Source of the DNA: Rhizobium sp.
GTDB lineage: Bacteria > Pseudomonadota > Gammaproteobacteria > Burkholderiales > Thiobacillaceae
NCBI GenBank assembly: GCA_019459285.1
Contig: JAIBEL010000030.1
Span: 1 to 64,000, forward strand
Reading direction: 5' to 3'
DNA length: 64,000 nucleotides
In this document: positions 16,018-24,978 of the stretch, piece by piece
How the letters are laid out: each line of letters starts with the position of its first letter
How positions within the stretch are numbered: position 1 is the stretch's first letter
Made by a program: the position numbers and the translations under genes
The notes under the pieces: generated by a model
The model's input: only the letters and a program-made list of their open reading frames with translations
Told to the model about the DNA's origin: nothing
The model's database searches: none

Positions 16018-16953
16018 TCAGCGCGGCCCGGCGCCGTCCTGTCTGGCTCGTTTCGATTGCCCGCCTGTTTCCGCCGAGACGGGCATCAGCGATACCACAT
16101 CCTCCATCGCATCGACGACAAGACCCTGCAGCATCAGATCCAGGTCCTCGCGCCATTCAAGCCCGATGGTTCTCGCCACGTTCAACCCCGAGACCGGCAC
16201 GGCCACCAGGTCGTCCGGCACCAGGCTGCGCGGCGCCAGGGTCATTCCCTTCCCATTTCGTATCAGCCGGAAAGCCAGTTCATCACGTTCGGCACGCACG
16301 GTCACACGCAACGTCATGCCGGCGGCCTTCAACTGCGCGCGGCCAACAGCATCCAGCTCGCAGCTTGATCGGTGTACAAACGGATACGTCCCCAAATCCC
16401 GAACCGAAATGGGGCCGGCCGCCTGCGCGAGCGGATGATCCGGCGTCACCACGGCAACCAGGGGTTCTCGCCACAATACGCGCGCGTTGGCGACGAGATC
16501 GCTGACGTTCGTCCAGGCGAGGTCGATCCGTGCCTGTGCGAGCCATCCGGCCACACGATCGGCAGAGGCTTCCCAAACCTCCAGGTGCACGTTCGGCGCC
16601 TGTTTTGCCACCACGTGAACCAGCGCGGCAATCGCCTCGTGCGGCAAGGTATTGAGAACGCCCACGCGAATCCGGCGTTGTTCCCCGGCCTCGCCCAGAA
16701 AATCGGCACGCGCCGCATCGCATTGTCTGAGGATCTCTTGCGCATGCCGGTAAAAGCGGCGGCCAGCCGGCGTCAGGCGAAGCGGCCGGTTGGCCGGGAT
16801 GGAGCGGTCGAAGAGCGGCCGGCCCAAGGTCAGCTCCAGCGCCTTGAGGCCGGCTGACACGGAGGGCTGCGAAAGATGCAGCCGCTCGGCCGCCTTGATC
16901 ACGCCGCCATACTCCACCACCGCTGCCAGGAAACGGAGATGCTGGATTTTCAT
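16018..16953 (-). CDS. LysR-family transcriptional regulator
   Basis: 311 residues. An N-terminal winged HTH (FLAAVVEYGGVIKAAERLHL, SQPSVSAGLKALELTLGRPL) and a periplasmic-binding-protein-like effector domain with the usual V-T-P-D-H-P-L hinge (VVTPDHPLAQ) are complete. It is divergently transcribed from a PaaI-type thioesterase gene 120 nt away, the arrangement typical for a LysR regulator and its target, so control of that thioesterase is a reasonable inference. The inducer is unknown. Confidence 0.9.
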   Translation of the reverse strand: MKIQHLRFLAAVVEYGGVIKAAERLHLSQPSVSAGLKALELTLGRPLFDRSIPANRPLRLTPAGRRFYRHAQEILRQCDAARADFLGEAGEQRRIRVGVLNTLPHEAIAALVHVVAKQAPNVHLEVWEASADRVAGWLAQARIDLAWTNVSDLVANARVLWREPLVAVVTPDHPLAQAAGPISVRDLGTYPFVHRSSCELDAVGRAQLKAAGMTLRVTVRAERDELAFRLIRNGKGMTLAPRSLVPDDLVAVPVSGLNVARTIGLEWREDLDLMLQGLVVDAMEDVVSLMPVSAETGGQSKRARQDGAGPR

Positions 16954-16970
16954 AATAGGTTTCTCCTATT
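16954..16970 (-). promoter_or_regulatory. Hairpin covering the ribosome-binding site of the LysR gene
   Basis: On the minus strand AATAGG and CCTATT flank the five bases AGAAA and directly precede the ATG, so the AGGAG ribosome-binding site lies in the stem and loop. The stem is AT-rich and only 6 bp, so any effect on translation would be modest. Confidence 0.4.
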
Positions 16971-17072
16971 ATTTTCAATAACAACAATCGATTATAAATA
17001 TTTAGAACGCGACCGTAGACTAGCCGCCGAGATCCGCATGAACGGTTCATGGGGTCATTCATCGGAGGATGC

Positions 17073-17549
17073 ATGAACAGCAAACTGTCTACGCTCGCCT
17101 TTCTGCGACAGCAACTCGATGGCAGCCTGCCTGCCGACGCCACCACGGAGATGCGTTACCCCACTGCAATCTCGAAGCTTCTGGGGTTCAGGATTACGGA
17201 TGTCGACGTGGGGTATGCGCAAGTCGAACTGGATGCGGATGCAGCCATCCATGGCAACCAGCAGGGCACGGTGCACGGCGGCATATTGTGCGAACTGGCC
17301 GACGCCACCATCGGAACCGCACACTCGACCGCCATCGCGGAGGGCGAAACCTTCGCCAGCATCGACCTCAGGATCAGCTTCTTCCGTCCCGTGTGGCGAT
17401 CGGTGCTGACCGCTACCGCACGGCAGGTCCAGCACGGGAAGACGCTGACACACTACGAATGCAAAATCATCCGGGACGACGGCAAGCCGGTCGCGCTCGC
17501 AACGAGTACGGTCATGACCCTTCGGGGGGATGCTGCGAACGGACGGTAA
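17073..17549 (+). CDS. PaaI-type hotdog-fold thioesterase
   Basis: 158 residues from the ATG at 17073, preceded by GGAGG. An in-frame ATG at 17049 is possible but less well placed. The hotdog signature GTVHGGILCELADATIGTA contains the HGG loop and the acidic residue of the central helix, followed by strands ITTIDLRISF-like (FASIDLRISFFRPV). PaaI-type enzymes hydrolyse acyl-CoA, often aromatic acyl-CoA. The substrate is not readable here. The neighbouring divergent LysR gene is the likely regulator. Confidence 0.85.
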   Translation: MNSKLSTLAFLRQQLDGSLPADATTEMRYPTAISKLLGFRITDVDVGYAQVELDADAAIHGNQQGTVHGGILCELADATIGTAHSTAIAEGETFASIDLRISFFRPVWRSVLTATARQVQHGKTLTHYECKIIRDDGKPVALATSTVMTLRGDAANGR

Positions 17550-17673
17550 TGCCCACTACCGCCGCGTGGCCTGGCAACAGAAAGGACCGAGCGCAGCGGT
17601 GAAATTGCGCTTACATCCGGGCCTGCCTAGCGGCTCTGGCAAGCCGATATCATGCGGAATCCCTGATGCCCCC

Positions 17674-17703
17674 TGCCCGGATGAATCGGCCGGGCATCCT
17701 ATT
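17674..17703 (+). terminator. Possible terminator after the thioesterase gene
   Basis: TGCCCGG (17674-17680) and CCGGGCA (17690-17696) form a 7-bp stem with a 9-nt loop, followed by TCCTATT. The T-run is weak. The remaining gap 17550-17780 shows no gene. Confidence 0.4.
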
Positions 17704-17780
17704 CAGGCCCGGCGAGAACCCACCTCCGCCCATTTGCGTTATCGTCAGCTTTTCTCCAAGGCCATTTCCTCCTTCCAACC

Positions 17781-18575
17781 ATGAGCAAGCCCATCATTTA
17801 CCACATCCCCGTCTGCCCGTTCTGCCAGCGGCTGGACATCCTGCTGACGTTGAAGGGCCGCCGCGACGAAATCGACTTCCAGGTGATCGACATCACCCGG
17901 CCGCGCCCCGACTGGCTGCTGAAAAAGACCCGCGGCACCACGGCGTTTCCGGTGCTGGAAACGGCCGACGGACACATCATCAAGGAAAGCCTGGTCATCC
18001 TGCAGTACCTCGAGGACATCTATCCAGAACATCCGGTCGCCCAGCGCGATCCCTACCGGCGTGCGGTGGAAAACATGCTGACGCGGATGGATGCCGATTT
18101 TTTCAGCCAGGGCTACACGTGGCTGATGAACCAGGACCCCGCGCGCTGTGCGGTCCTGCGGGAAGACATGCTGAAGCAATATGCCCAGCTGAACGATTTC
18201 CTGCTGGAACACGCGCCGTCCGGCCCCTTCCTGTTCGAAACATTCGGTTGGGCGGAGACCGTGTTCACGCCGTTCTTCGAGCGTTTCTGGTTTCTGGAAT
18301 ATTACGAAGACTTCACGCTGCCCGGTGACGATCGCTACGCGCGCGTGCGCGCGTGGGTCGACGCCTGCATTTCGCACCCGGCCGCCCAGCAGACGACCTT
18401 GGAGGAAGTGGTCAAGCTCTATTACGACTATTCGAAGGGAGCCGGGAACGGCGCCTTGCCGCCCGGTCGAACGAAGTCGTCCCTGTCGCCGGCACCTGAC
18501 TGGCGTGCCCGCCCCTGGCCGCCGCGAAACAAGTATGCGCACAACGCGACCGACGCGGAACTGGGATTGCTGTAA
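17781..18575 (+). CDS. Glutathione S-transferase family protein
   Basis: 264 residues. An N-terminal thioredoxin fold carries CPFC at residues 12-15, a cis-proline segment TAFPVLET and the glutathione-binding ESLVILQYLED. The C-terminal all-helical domain follows. The vicinal cysteine pair suggests an omega- or glutaredoxin-like GST rather than a Tyr/Ser-type transferase, so thiol transfer or reduction is possible. The last 40 residues are an unstructured, Pro/Arg-rich tail not usual for the family. The gene converges with cfa, 6 nt away. Confidence 0.85.
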   Translation: MSKPIIYHIPVCPFCQRLDILLTLKGRRDEIDFQVIDITRPRPDWLLKKTRGTTAFPVLETADGHIIKESLVILQYLEDIYPEHPVAQRDPYRRAVENMLTRMDADFFSQGYTWLMNQDPARCAVLREDMLKQYAQLNDFLLEHAPSGPFLFETFGWAETVFTPFFERFWFLEYYEDFTLPGDDRYARVRAWVDACISHPAAQQTTLEEVVKLYYDYSKGAGNGALPPGRTKSSLSPAPDWRARPWPPRNKYAHNATDAELGLL

Positions 18576-18581
18576 AGCACG

Positions 18582-19754
18582 TTACCGTACCGAGCGATAG
18601 ACGCCCCCCCTGTCCGGCTTGCTCAGAACCAACTGCCAGAGCTGACCCTGGCGGGAGCGGAAAAAGCCCGCGCAGCTCATCAGATAATATTTCCACATGC
18701 GATAGAAACGCTTGCCGTACTTGGCTTCCAGGAAAGGCCAGGCGATGTCGAAGTTTTCCCACCAGGCCATCAGGGTATGGTCGTAATCCTGACCAAAGTT
18801 GTGCCAGTCCTCGATCAGGAAGCGGCCTTCCAGGGTTGATGCGATCTCTTTGGCCGATGGCAGCTTGCCATTGGGAAAGATGTATTTGTCGATCCAGGCA
18901 TCGGTCTTCGGCGAGGTGACGGAATTACCGATGGTATGCAGCAGGAACAATCCGTCGTCCTTGAGCGCGCGATGCGCCGTGTCGAAATAGATGGCGTAGT
19001 TTTTCGGGCCGACATGCTCGAACATGCCCACCGAAACGATCTTGTCGTATTGTTCGGTGAGGTCCCGATAGTCCATCAGCTCGATCGATACCGGCAGACC
19101 CTCGCAGCGCGCCCGCGCCAGCTTCTGCTGCTCTTTCGAGATGGTGATGCCGACCACCTCGACGCCGTAGTGTTCTGCCGCATAGCGGGCCAGCCCACCC
19201 CATCCGCAACCGATTTCGAGCATGCGTTCGCCGGGCTTCAGCTCCAGCTTGCGGCAGATCATGTCGAGTTTTTTCAGTTGCGCGTCCCGCAGCCCGGCCG
19301 CGTTGTGCCAGTAGGCGCAGGAGTAGCTCATGGTCGGGTCGAGCATGGCCTCGAATACGTCGTTGCCGATGTCGTAGTGCTGCTCGCCCACCTGGAAGGC
19401 GCGTCGGCTGGATTGAAGGTTGAACAGGCTATGGCGCAGGATCTCGCCCAGCAGGCGCAACTGCGACCAGTTGTCGATTTTTTCCTCGACCTGGGCGCTC
19501 AGAAGACGGTGGAAAAGCTGGTCCAGCCGCTCGCATTCCCACATCCCGTCCATATAGGCCTCACCGAAACCGAGCGAACCCTTCGTCAAGACGAGTTGGT
19601 AGGCGCGTTCGTCGAGTATCCGGATATCCCAGGGCGCGTCGCCGTTGATCGTGACGCCGGCATCGCCGGCAAGCTCACGGATGATGACAGGGGGAGGTGG
19701 GGGCGTCGAAGCATTCCCGGCAGGGTCAAGAACGAGCGCGTCTTCCGTTTGCAT
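18582..19754 (-). CDS. cfa: Cyclopropane-fatty-acyl-phospholipid synthase
   Basis: 390 residues from the ATG at 19754, close to the 382 of the E. coli enzyme; a farther ATG at 19817 lacks a site, while AGGGA precedes 19754. The N-terminal lipid-contact domain includes GSLGFGEAYMDGMWE. The SAM site is MLEIGCGWGGLARYAAEHYG, and the active-site region contains HYDIGNDVFEAML, YSCAYW and SVGMFEHVG. The enzyme methylenates cis double bonds of membrane phospholipid acyl chains using SAM, usually in stationary phase or under acid stress. Confidence 0.93.
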   Translation of the reverse strand: MQTEDALVLDPAGNASTPPPPPVIIRELAGDAGVTINGDAPWDIRILDERAYQLVLTKGSLGFGEAYMDGMWECERLDQLFHRLLSAQVEEKIDNWSQLRLLGEILRHSLFNLQSSRRAFQVGEQHYDIGNDVFEAMLDPTMSYSCAYWHNAAGLRDAQLKKLDMICRKLELKPGERMLEIGCGWGGLARYAAEHYGVEVVGITISKEQQKLARARCEGLPVSIELMDYRDLTEQYDKIVSVGMFEHVGPKNYAIYFDTAHRALKDDGLFLLHTIGNSVTSPKTDAWIDKYIFPNGKLPSAKEIASTLEGRFLIEDWHNFGQDYDHTLMAWWENFDIAWPFLEAKYGKRFYRMWKYYLMSCAGFFRSRQGQLWQLVLSKPDRGGVYRSVR

Positions 19755-20061
19755 CGAGGGTTCCCTTTCTAAAAACCTTGAGGCGCCCAGAGTAGATTTT
19801 CGATAACTATTTAACAAACGAATTTTTTATATCTTATCTATCGTATATGCCGATATATATGCTTCGCGTTGCCAGCTTCATGATGCCAAACCGGTTGGAT
19901 TTCCAGGACCCAAGACACAAAATTCCCCGAGCGGATTGCGGCTGGTCGTGCGTTTATAAGATATATTTTTGTGATTATTTCAGACCAACACGACCGGCCA
20001 CGCTTCAGCTTGTAAGGCCCGTTCGCCCCATGCGACCCAGAGACTTCCGACGGGATATCTC
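19755..20061. other. AT-rich intergenic region between cfa and the DUF1223 remnant
   Basis: No gene is visible. On the minus strand TTGTTA and TACTCT with 17 nt between them lie about 35-65 nt before cfa and may be its promoter. The centre is unusually AT-rich for this window (runs of TATAT near 19840-19860 and 19960-19980), as expected for divergent promoters. Confidence 0.4.
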
Positions 20062-20565
20062 ATGCGTATCGTCCTGCTGTTCAGTTGTGTCCTGGCCATC
20101 CCTGCTGCGGATGCTGCCACCTGCACAATGCCGTCAGCGGCGCTTAGCGCAACAGCCTGCTCGAACTGTATACCTCGGAAGGTTGCAGCTCCTGCCCGCC
20201 GGCCGACCGCGCCCGCGTCCGCGCCGGTCCGTCTGGCGCTCACGCTGACCCAAACGGCCGACCGCATGGAAGTCCTGGCCGACAGCCGCTTCGACGACCC
20301 AGTTGCCGGACATGACGCGCAACTGTATCTGGCCCTGACAGAAAACAGCCTGAACTCGGATGTCACTGCAGGGGAAAATGCCCGGCGGGCCCTGCATCAC
20401 GACCATGTCGTGCGCCAACTGGCCGGACCGCTCGATCCGCACCATGCCAGCCAGCGCTTCAGCCTACAACCCGGTTGGAAAGCCGCCGATCTGGGCGTGA
20501 CGGCGTTCGTGCTCGATGCACGCGGGGCGACCTTGCAGGCGCTGGCAATGCCGGGATGTCCCTAG
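20062..20565 (+). pseudogene. DUF1223 protein gene with frameshift and internal deletion
   Basis: A single frame of 167 codons stays open, but it joins parts that do not belong together. It begins with a signal peptide (MRIVLLFSCVLAIPAADAAT). From 20157, in another frame, the DNA encodes LLELYTSEGCSSCPPADRAR, the conserved redox-type N-terminal motif of DUF1223 proteins. From about 20215 the first frame resumes with the C-terminal part of that family (AQLYLALTENSLNSDVTAGE ... HDHVVRQLAGPL ... LGVTAFVLDARGA). Roughly 80-100 residues between the two blocks are missing. A stop codon precedes the motif in its own frame, so the motif is not translated. Confidence 0.8.
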
Positions 20566-20589
20566 CCGAGACCGATGCGCAAACCTGTT

Positions 20590-22074
20590 CTAGGCGAACG
20601 GATACTTGATTCCCACCGCCTGCCAGTGTGCCGCCTCCTCCTCCAGCGCACGCTGGGTGAGCGGTCGGCTTTCCAGCCAGCCTTCGGGCAGGGTCAGGCG
20701 GAAACGTTTGTTGCTGGCGTCCACCTTCACCTCGGGCAGGTGGGGCTCGGCGCGGTTGCGGCAGAGGATGACCGCCTGGCGCAACACCCACACCAGAAAA
20801 CGGTCGTTATCCGACACCGTACCGGCAGCGAATGCCGGCAGCTTCGTCAGCGCGCCGCGCTGGGCTCGCGCCAATAGCGCCAGGCGCGCCTGGTCGGTCC
20901 GCGAGAAACCGGGCATGTCGGCGTTTTCCAGGATGTAGCCGGAATGGCGGTGGTAGCCGCCGTGCGACACCATGAGCCCGATTTCGTGCAGGCGCGCGGC
21001 CCAGTCGAGAAAGCGCACGTCATTGTCGTCGCCGTCGTCACTGCCGCCCTGGGCGGCCAGCAGCTTCATCGCCACCTGCCTGACGCGCGCGGCCTGGTGG
21101 GTGTCGATGTGGTAACGGCGCATGAACTCGTCCACTGTCGCCTCGCGCATGTCGTGCTGGTGGAAACGTCCCAGCAGATCGTAGAGGATGCCTTCGCGCA
21201 TGGCGGTCTCGGCGACGTCCATCTGCTCGATCTGGAGTTCGGCAAACAGGCCGGCCATGATGGCGAAGCCGCCGGCGATGACCGGGCGGCGCTCGCGCGT
21301 CAGGCCGGGCAGTTCGAGCGCGTCGAGGTGGCCGGCCCGGACGAACTGGGCCCGCAGCTGGGCGAGTCCGTCGGCAGTGATGCCGTGTGCCGACCAGCCG
21401 CTCTGTTCGAGGATCTCACGCAGCGCGCGAGCGGTGCCGCTTGAGCCCACCGCCTGTTGCCAGTTACCGCGGGAAAATTCTTTCGCGATACGCTCGACTT
21501 CGACGCGGGCCGCGGTCTCGGCGGCTTTCAGCGCAGCCTTGTCGACGACCCCGTCGGCAAAGAAGCGCGTGGAGAAATTGACGCAGCCCATGTGCAGGCT
21601 TTCGCGCTCGTGCGGCTTCAGTCCATGACCGATTATTAATTCGGTGGAGCCGCCGCCAATGTCGACGACCAGACGCCGGTCGGGCGACGCCGGCAGCGAA
21701 TGCGCGACGCCCAGATAGATGAGCCGCGCCTCTTCGCGTCCAGCGACGATCTCGATCGGATGTCCGAGCGCGGCTTCGGCCTTGGGAATGAATTCCCCGG
21801 CATTCTTGGCGACGCGCAGCGCCGACGTGCCGACGCAGCGTATCGCTTCCGGCGACAGGCCGCGCAGGCGCTCGCCGAAGCGCTGCAGGCAGTCCAGCGC
21901 ACGCGCCTGCGTGGCGTCGTCAAGTCGCTTGTCGGCGCCGAGCCCACCGGCCAGGCGCACGGTTTCCTTCAAGGAATCGAGCGGATAGAGCTGGTCGCCG
22001 GCGACCCGTGCCACTTCCAGGCGGAAGGAGTTGGAGCCAAGGTCGACGGCGGCAAGGGTGTCGTAGGTTTTCAT
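20590..22074 (-). CDS. ppx: Ppx/GppA exopolyphosphatase-type phosphatase
   Basis: 494 residues from the ATG at 22074, which overlaps the stop of the upstream gene in ATGA. ASKHA-fold motifs are clear: AAVDLGSNSFRLEVAR (phosphate 1), VVDIGGGSTELIIG (phosphate 2), AVGSSGTARAL and GLTRERRPVIAGG. A C-terminal HD-like helical domain follows (WAARLHEIGLMVSHGGYHRH). The length fits Ppx rather than a short GppA. It releases phosphate from polyphosphate or converts pppGpp to ppGpp. Its coupling to a nucleoside-recognition membrane protein upstream is notable. Confidence 0.9.
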   Translation of the reverse strand: MKTYDTLAAVDLGSNSFRLEVARVAGDQLYPLDSLKETVRLAGGLGADKRLDDATQARALDCLQRFGERLRGLSPEAIRCVGTSALRVAKNAGEFIPKAEAALGHPIEIVAGREEARLIYLGVAHSLPASPDRRLVVDIGGGSTELIIGHGLKPHERESLHMGCVNFSTRFFADGVVDKAALKAAETAARVEVERIAKEFSRGNWQQAVGSSGTARALREILEQSGWSAHGITADGLAQLRAQFVRAGHLDALELPGLTRERRPVIAGGFAIMAGLFAELQIEQMDVAETAMREGILYDLLGRFHQHDMREATVDEFMRRYHIDTHQAARVRQVAMKLLAAQGGSDDGDDNDVRFLDWAARLHEIGLMVSHGGYHRHSGYILENADMPGFSRTDQARLALLARAQRGALTKLPAFAAGTVSDNDRFLVWVLRQAVILCRNRAEPHLPEVKVDASNKRFRLTLPEGWLESRPLTQRALEEEAAHWQAVGIKYPFA

Positions 22075-23309
22075 GCGGACTTGCCAAAAAAGAGATAGGC
22101 CATGCCGATGGCGGCCAGGATGCCGGCAATGTCGGCAATCAACCCGCAGGTGACAGCATGACGCACCCGCTTGATGCCGACCGCGCCGAAGTACACGGCC
22201 AGCACGTAGAACGTCGTCTCGGTGCTGCCCTGTACGATGGAGGCGAGCCGTCCGGCGAAGGAATCCGCGCCGTGTGCCTGCATGGTATCGATCATCATGG
22301 CACGCGCGCCACTGCCTGAGAATGGCTTCATCAATGCGGTGGGCAAGGCGTCGACCCAGCGCGCGTCGAAGCCCAGCGCCAGCACGCCGCCGCGCACGCC
22401 GTTCATCAGCAGGTCGAGCGCGCCGCTCGCACGGAACACACCGATCGCCACCAGCATGGCGACAAGATACGGGATGATGGTGACAGCCGTGTTGAACCCT
22501 TCCTTGGCACCCTCGACAAATGCTTCGTAGGCATTGACGCGACGCCATACCGCCATCAGCAGGAAGGTCACGATGAGGCCGGACAGCACGACGTTGCTGA
22601 GGATGGCCGATTGCCGCGTCATCTCGGCTGCATCAAGACTGGAAAAGTAGGCGACCAGTCCGCCGATCAGCGCGGTGGCGCCGCCCAGATACGCCATCGT
22701 GACGCGGTTCCACAGGTGCAGGCGCTGGAACAGGCCGGTGACCAGAATGCCGGTCAGGGTGCCGATGTAGGTGGTGATGAGCAGCGGCACGAAGACGTCG
22801 GTGGGATCGGCGGCGCCAAGCTGCGCGCGGAAGGTGAAGATGGTGACCGGCAGCAGGGTCACCGACGCGGTATTGATCACCAGAAACAGGATTTGCGCAT
22901 CGCTGGCGGTGTCGGGCGAGGGGTTGAGCTTCTGCAGTTCCTGCATCGCCTTGATGCCGAGCGGGGTCGCAGCGTTGTCGAGCCCCAGCATGTTGGCACC
23001 CATGTTCATGGTCATCGCGCCAAGCGCGGGATGGTTGGGCGGCACGTCGGGAAACAGGCGGCGGAACAGCGGCGCCAGGCCGCGCGTCAGCACATCGAGC
23101 ATGCCGGCGCGCTCGCCGACTTTCATCACCCCCAGCCACAGCGCCATCACGCCGGTGAGGCCCAGCGCGATTTCGAACGCGGTCTTGCTGCTGTCGAACA
23201 GCGCCTTGACCAGGGCGGCGAACACGCCGGCATCGCCGAGGAAAACCAGTTTGAACAGCGCAATCAGGAAGGCGACCAGGAAAAAGCCGACCCACAGCGC
23301 GTTGAGCAT
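22071..23309 (-). CDS. Nucleoside-recognition (Gate) domain membrane protein, SpmA-SpmB fusion type
   Basis: 412 residues with about ten transmembrane segments. The two halves correspond to SpmA- and SpmB-like proteins: the first contains NMGANMLGLDNAATPLGIKA and the second ALMKPFSGSGARAMMIDTM and IVQGSTETTFYVLAVYFGAV, both hallmark Gate motifs. Such fused proteins are widespread in proteobacteria that do not sporulate, and their transport substrate is unknown. The stop overlaps the ppx start, suggesting translational coupling. The cobD-like gene lies 6 nt upstream. Confidence 0.88.
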   Translation of the reverse strand: MLNALWVGFFLVAFLIALFKLVFLGDAGVFAALVKALFDSSKTAFEIALGLTGVMALWLGVMKVGERAGMLDVLTRGLAPLFRRLFPDVPPNHPALGAMTMNMGANMLGLDNAATPLGIKAMQELQKLNPSPDTASDAQILFLVINTASVTLLPVTIFTFRAQLGAADPTDVFVPLLITTYIGTLTGILVTGLFQRLHLWNRVTMAYLGGATALIGGLVAYFSSLDAAEMTRQSAILSNVVLSGLIVTFLLMAVWRRVNAYEAFVEGAKEGFNTAVTIIPYLVAMLVAIGVFRASGALDLLMNGVRGGVLALGFDARWVDALPTALMKPFSGSGARAMMIDTMQAHGADSFAGRLASIVQGSTETTFYVLAVYFGAVGIKRVRHAVTCGLIADIAGILAAIGMAYLFFGKSA

Positions 23310-23315
23310 GGGGCC

Positions 23316-24233
23316 TTAGGAAATCCAGCCGGCGACGACGACCAGCAGCCCGGCCACCAGCCAGATCACCAGCCCGCGCCAGATCATGCTGATGGCGCTG
23401 TCGATACAGTCGGCGTCGGGCGCCTGGCCGGTGCCCAGTTCGGGTCGCCACACGGTTTCGTCTCCCACGTCGAGGCTCTGGCCCAGGCGCACGCCCATGG
23501 CACCGGCACCGGCAGCAAGCACCACGCCGTCTTCAGGCTCCGGCCAGCCTGGCGCCTGGGTACGCCAGCAGTAGGTGGCGTCCTCGAAGTTGCCAGCAAT
23601 GGCATAGGTCAGCGCAGTGAGCCGGGCGGGCAGCCAGTTGACGACATGAAAGGCCCGCAGGGCAAACAGGCCAAACCGGCCCTGGGTACTCGCCCAGCGG
23701 CGTGCCAGGATCGAAGCGGTGCGGAACAGCACGGCCCCAACCGGCCCCAGCGGCGCCAGCAGCACGAACCAGAGCAGCACGCCGAACATCTGGCGCTGGC
23801 TCGCCGCCATCACCTGTTCGATGGTGACGCGCGCGATGTCGTCCGCGCTGAACGCGCTGGCATCGCCGCCACGCCATGCGCCAAGCTGCGCCCGCGCCGC
23901 ATCGAGCTCACCGGCCCGCAATAGGCGCGCAATACGCTCGGCGTCGTCACTGAAATATTTGAAACCCAGGGTGACATACAGTACGCCCACATTCCACATC
24001 CACCCGAGAAACGGGCTGATGCCACTGAGCAGAAGAAAAACCAGCCATACGCCCAACAGCACCGGCAGGACCGCCAGCGTCCAGGCAATCGCCCCGTGGC
24101 TGAATTCGCCGGCATTGAGCTTGCGCTGGAGCCACTGGATGAACAGGGTGTAGCGCTGGTAATGCGGCAACGGCTGCCGCAACGGGCGCACGTGCTCGAG
24201 CACGATGGCGGCGAAGACGGAGAAGAACGCCAT
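23316..24233 (-). CDS. CobD/CbiB (AmpE-like) family membrane protein
   Basis: 305 residues with four to five transmembrane helices and short conserved loops (LEHVRPLRQP at the start; RLLRAGELDAARAQLGAWRG; YAIAGNFEDATYCWRTQA). This is the variant of the CobD/CbiB-AmpE superfamily found as a single gene in betaproteobacteria without a cobalamin cluster. The reading frame shares one base with the stop of the upstream gene. Its job is not established; a cobalamin role is unlikely because no other cob genes are nearby. Confidence 0.75.
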   Translation of the reverse strand: MAFFSVFAAIVLEHVRPLRQPLPHYQRYTLFIQWLQRKLNAGEFSHGAIAWTLAVLPVLLGVWLVFLLLSGISPFLGWMWNVGVLYVTLGFKYFSDDAERIARLLRAGELDAARAQLGAWRGGDASAFSADDIARVTIEQVMAASQRQMFGVLLWFVLLAPLGPVGAVLFRTASILARRWASTQGRFGLFALRAFHVVNWLPARLTALTYAIAGNFEDATYCWRTQAPGWPEPEDGVVLAAGAGAMGVRLGQSLDVGDETVWRPELGTGQAPDADCIDSAISMIWRGLVIWLVAGLLVVVAGWIS

Positions 24234-24760
24234 CAGCGGTTCATTTCCAGGGTAAAGACGCCGATCCGGTCGGCCTGGCCTGCCGGACGGTACAGCTCCA
24301 CCGTCGGCATGACGATGCCCTTGCCATGCGCTTCCAGCCTGTCGTCCAGCGCCTGGTAGGCCTTGGACGGCGCCAGCAGCACTGCCGCCTGAACACGCGC
24401 CATGTAGACCGGACGCCGCTCGATTCGACCTTCCTTCAGGCCGGCGGGGACCGGGGCGTCATCGGCCAGGGTATAGCCCAGTTGCGCGCGCACCTTGCCG
24501 TTGTCGGCACGCGGATCGGTGAGGATGACGCTGATCGTGTCGCCTGCCGCCACCCGGGCCTCGGTAAACCGGTCCAGCACGGCATTCTGCGATTTGCGCA
24601 TGTTGCTGATCGGGCCTTCGTAATCGAGATAGGCATAACGATGCGGCCCGGCCAGAGTTTCGGTCACGCTGACCGAGTTGAACCCGCCCCACCACCAGAA
24701 AACTGCGACGATCGGCAATACGAACGCCAGCACAAACGCCGGCCATTGTTTCTTGAACAC
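24233..24760 (-). CDS. Membrane-anchored GyrI-like domain protein
   Basis: 175 residues. One N-terminal transmembrane segment (FVLAFVLPIVAVFWWWGGF) is followed by a GyrI-like/SOUL-type small-molecule-binding domain (YAYLDYEGPISNMRKSQNAV; ISVILTDPRADNGKVRAQLG). It is the first gene of a four-gene operon (this gene, cobD-like, Gate protein, ppx) joined by one- to six-base junctions. Its role is unknown. Confidence 0.75.
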   Translation of the reverse strand: MFKKQWPAFVLAFVLPIVAVFWWWGGFNSVSVTETLAGPHRYAYLDYEGPISNMRKSQNAVLDRFTEARVAAGDTISVILTDPRADNGKVRAQLGYTLADDAPVPAGLKEGRIERRPVYMARVQAAVLLAPSKAYQALDDRLEAHGKGIVMPTVELYRPAGQADRIGVFTLEMNR

Positions 24761-24978
24761 GGATGCAACCCCCTTCTACAACGCGAGAAGATACCACAGC
24801 CTCGTGCCACGCCCGATACGCGCCATTCCGACGGCCTGTCTTCAAGTTCGGCCATAAAATGGACGTAAACTTAGGCATACGCTGCCGCCCTGACTCGCCA
24901 TGCACGCACCGACCGGATCGAACCGACCCATGCGACGATATCCCGCATGCGTATTCGCCGTCTCCAGGCCAGGAAGCC

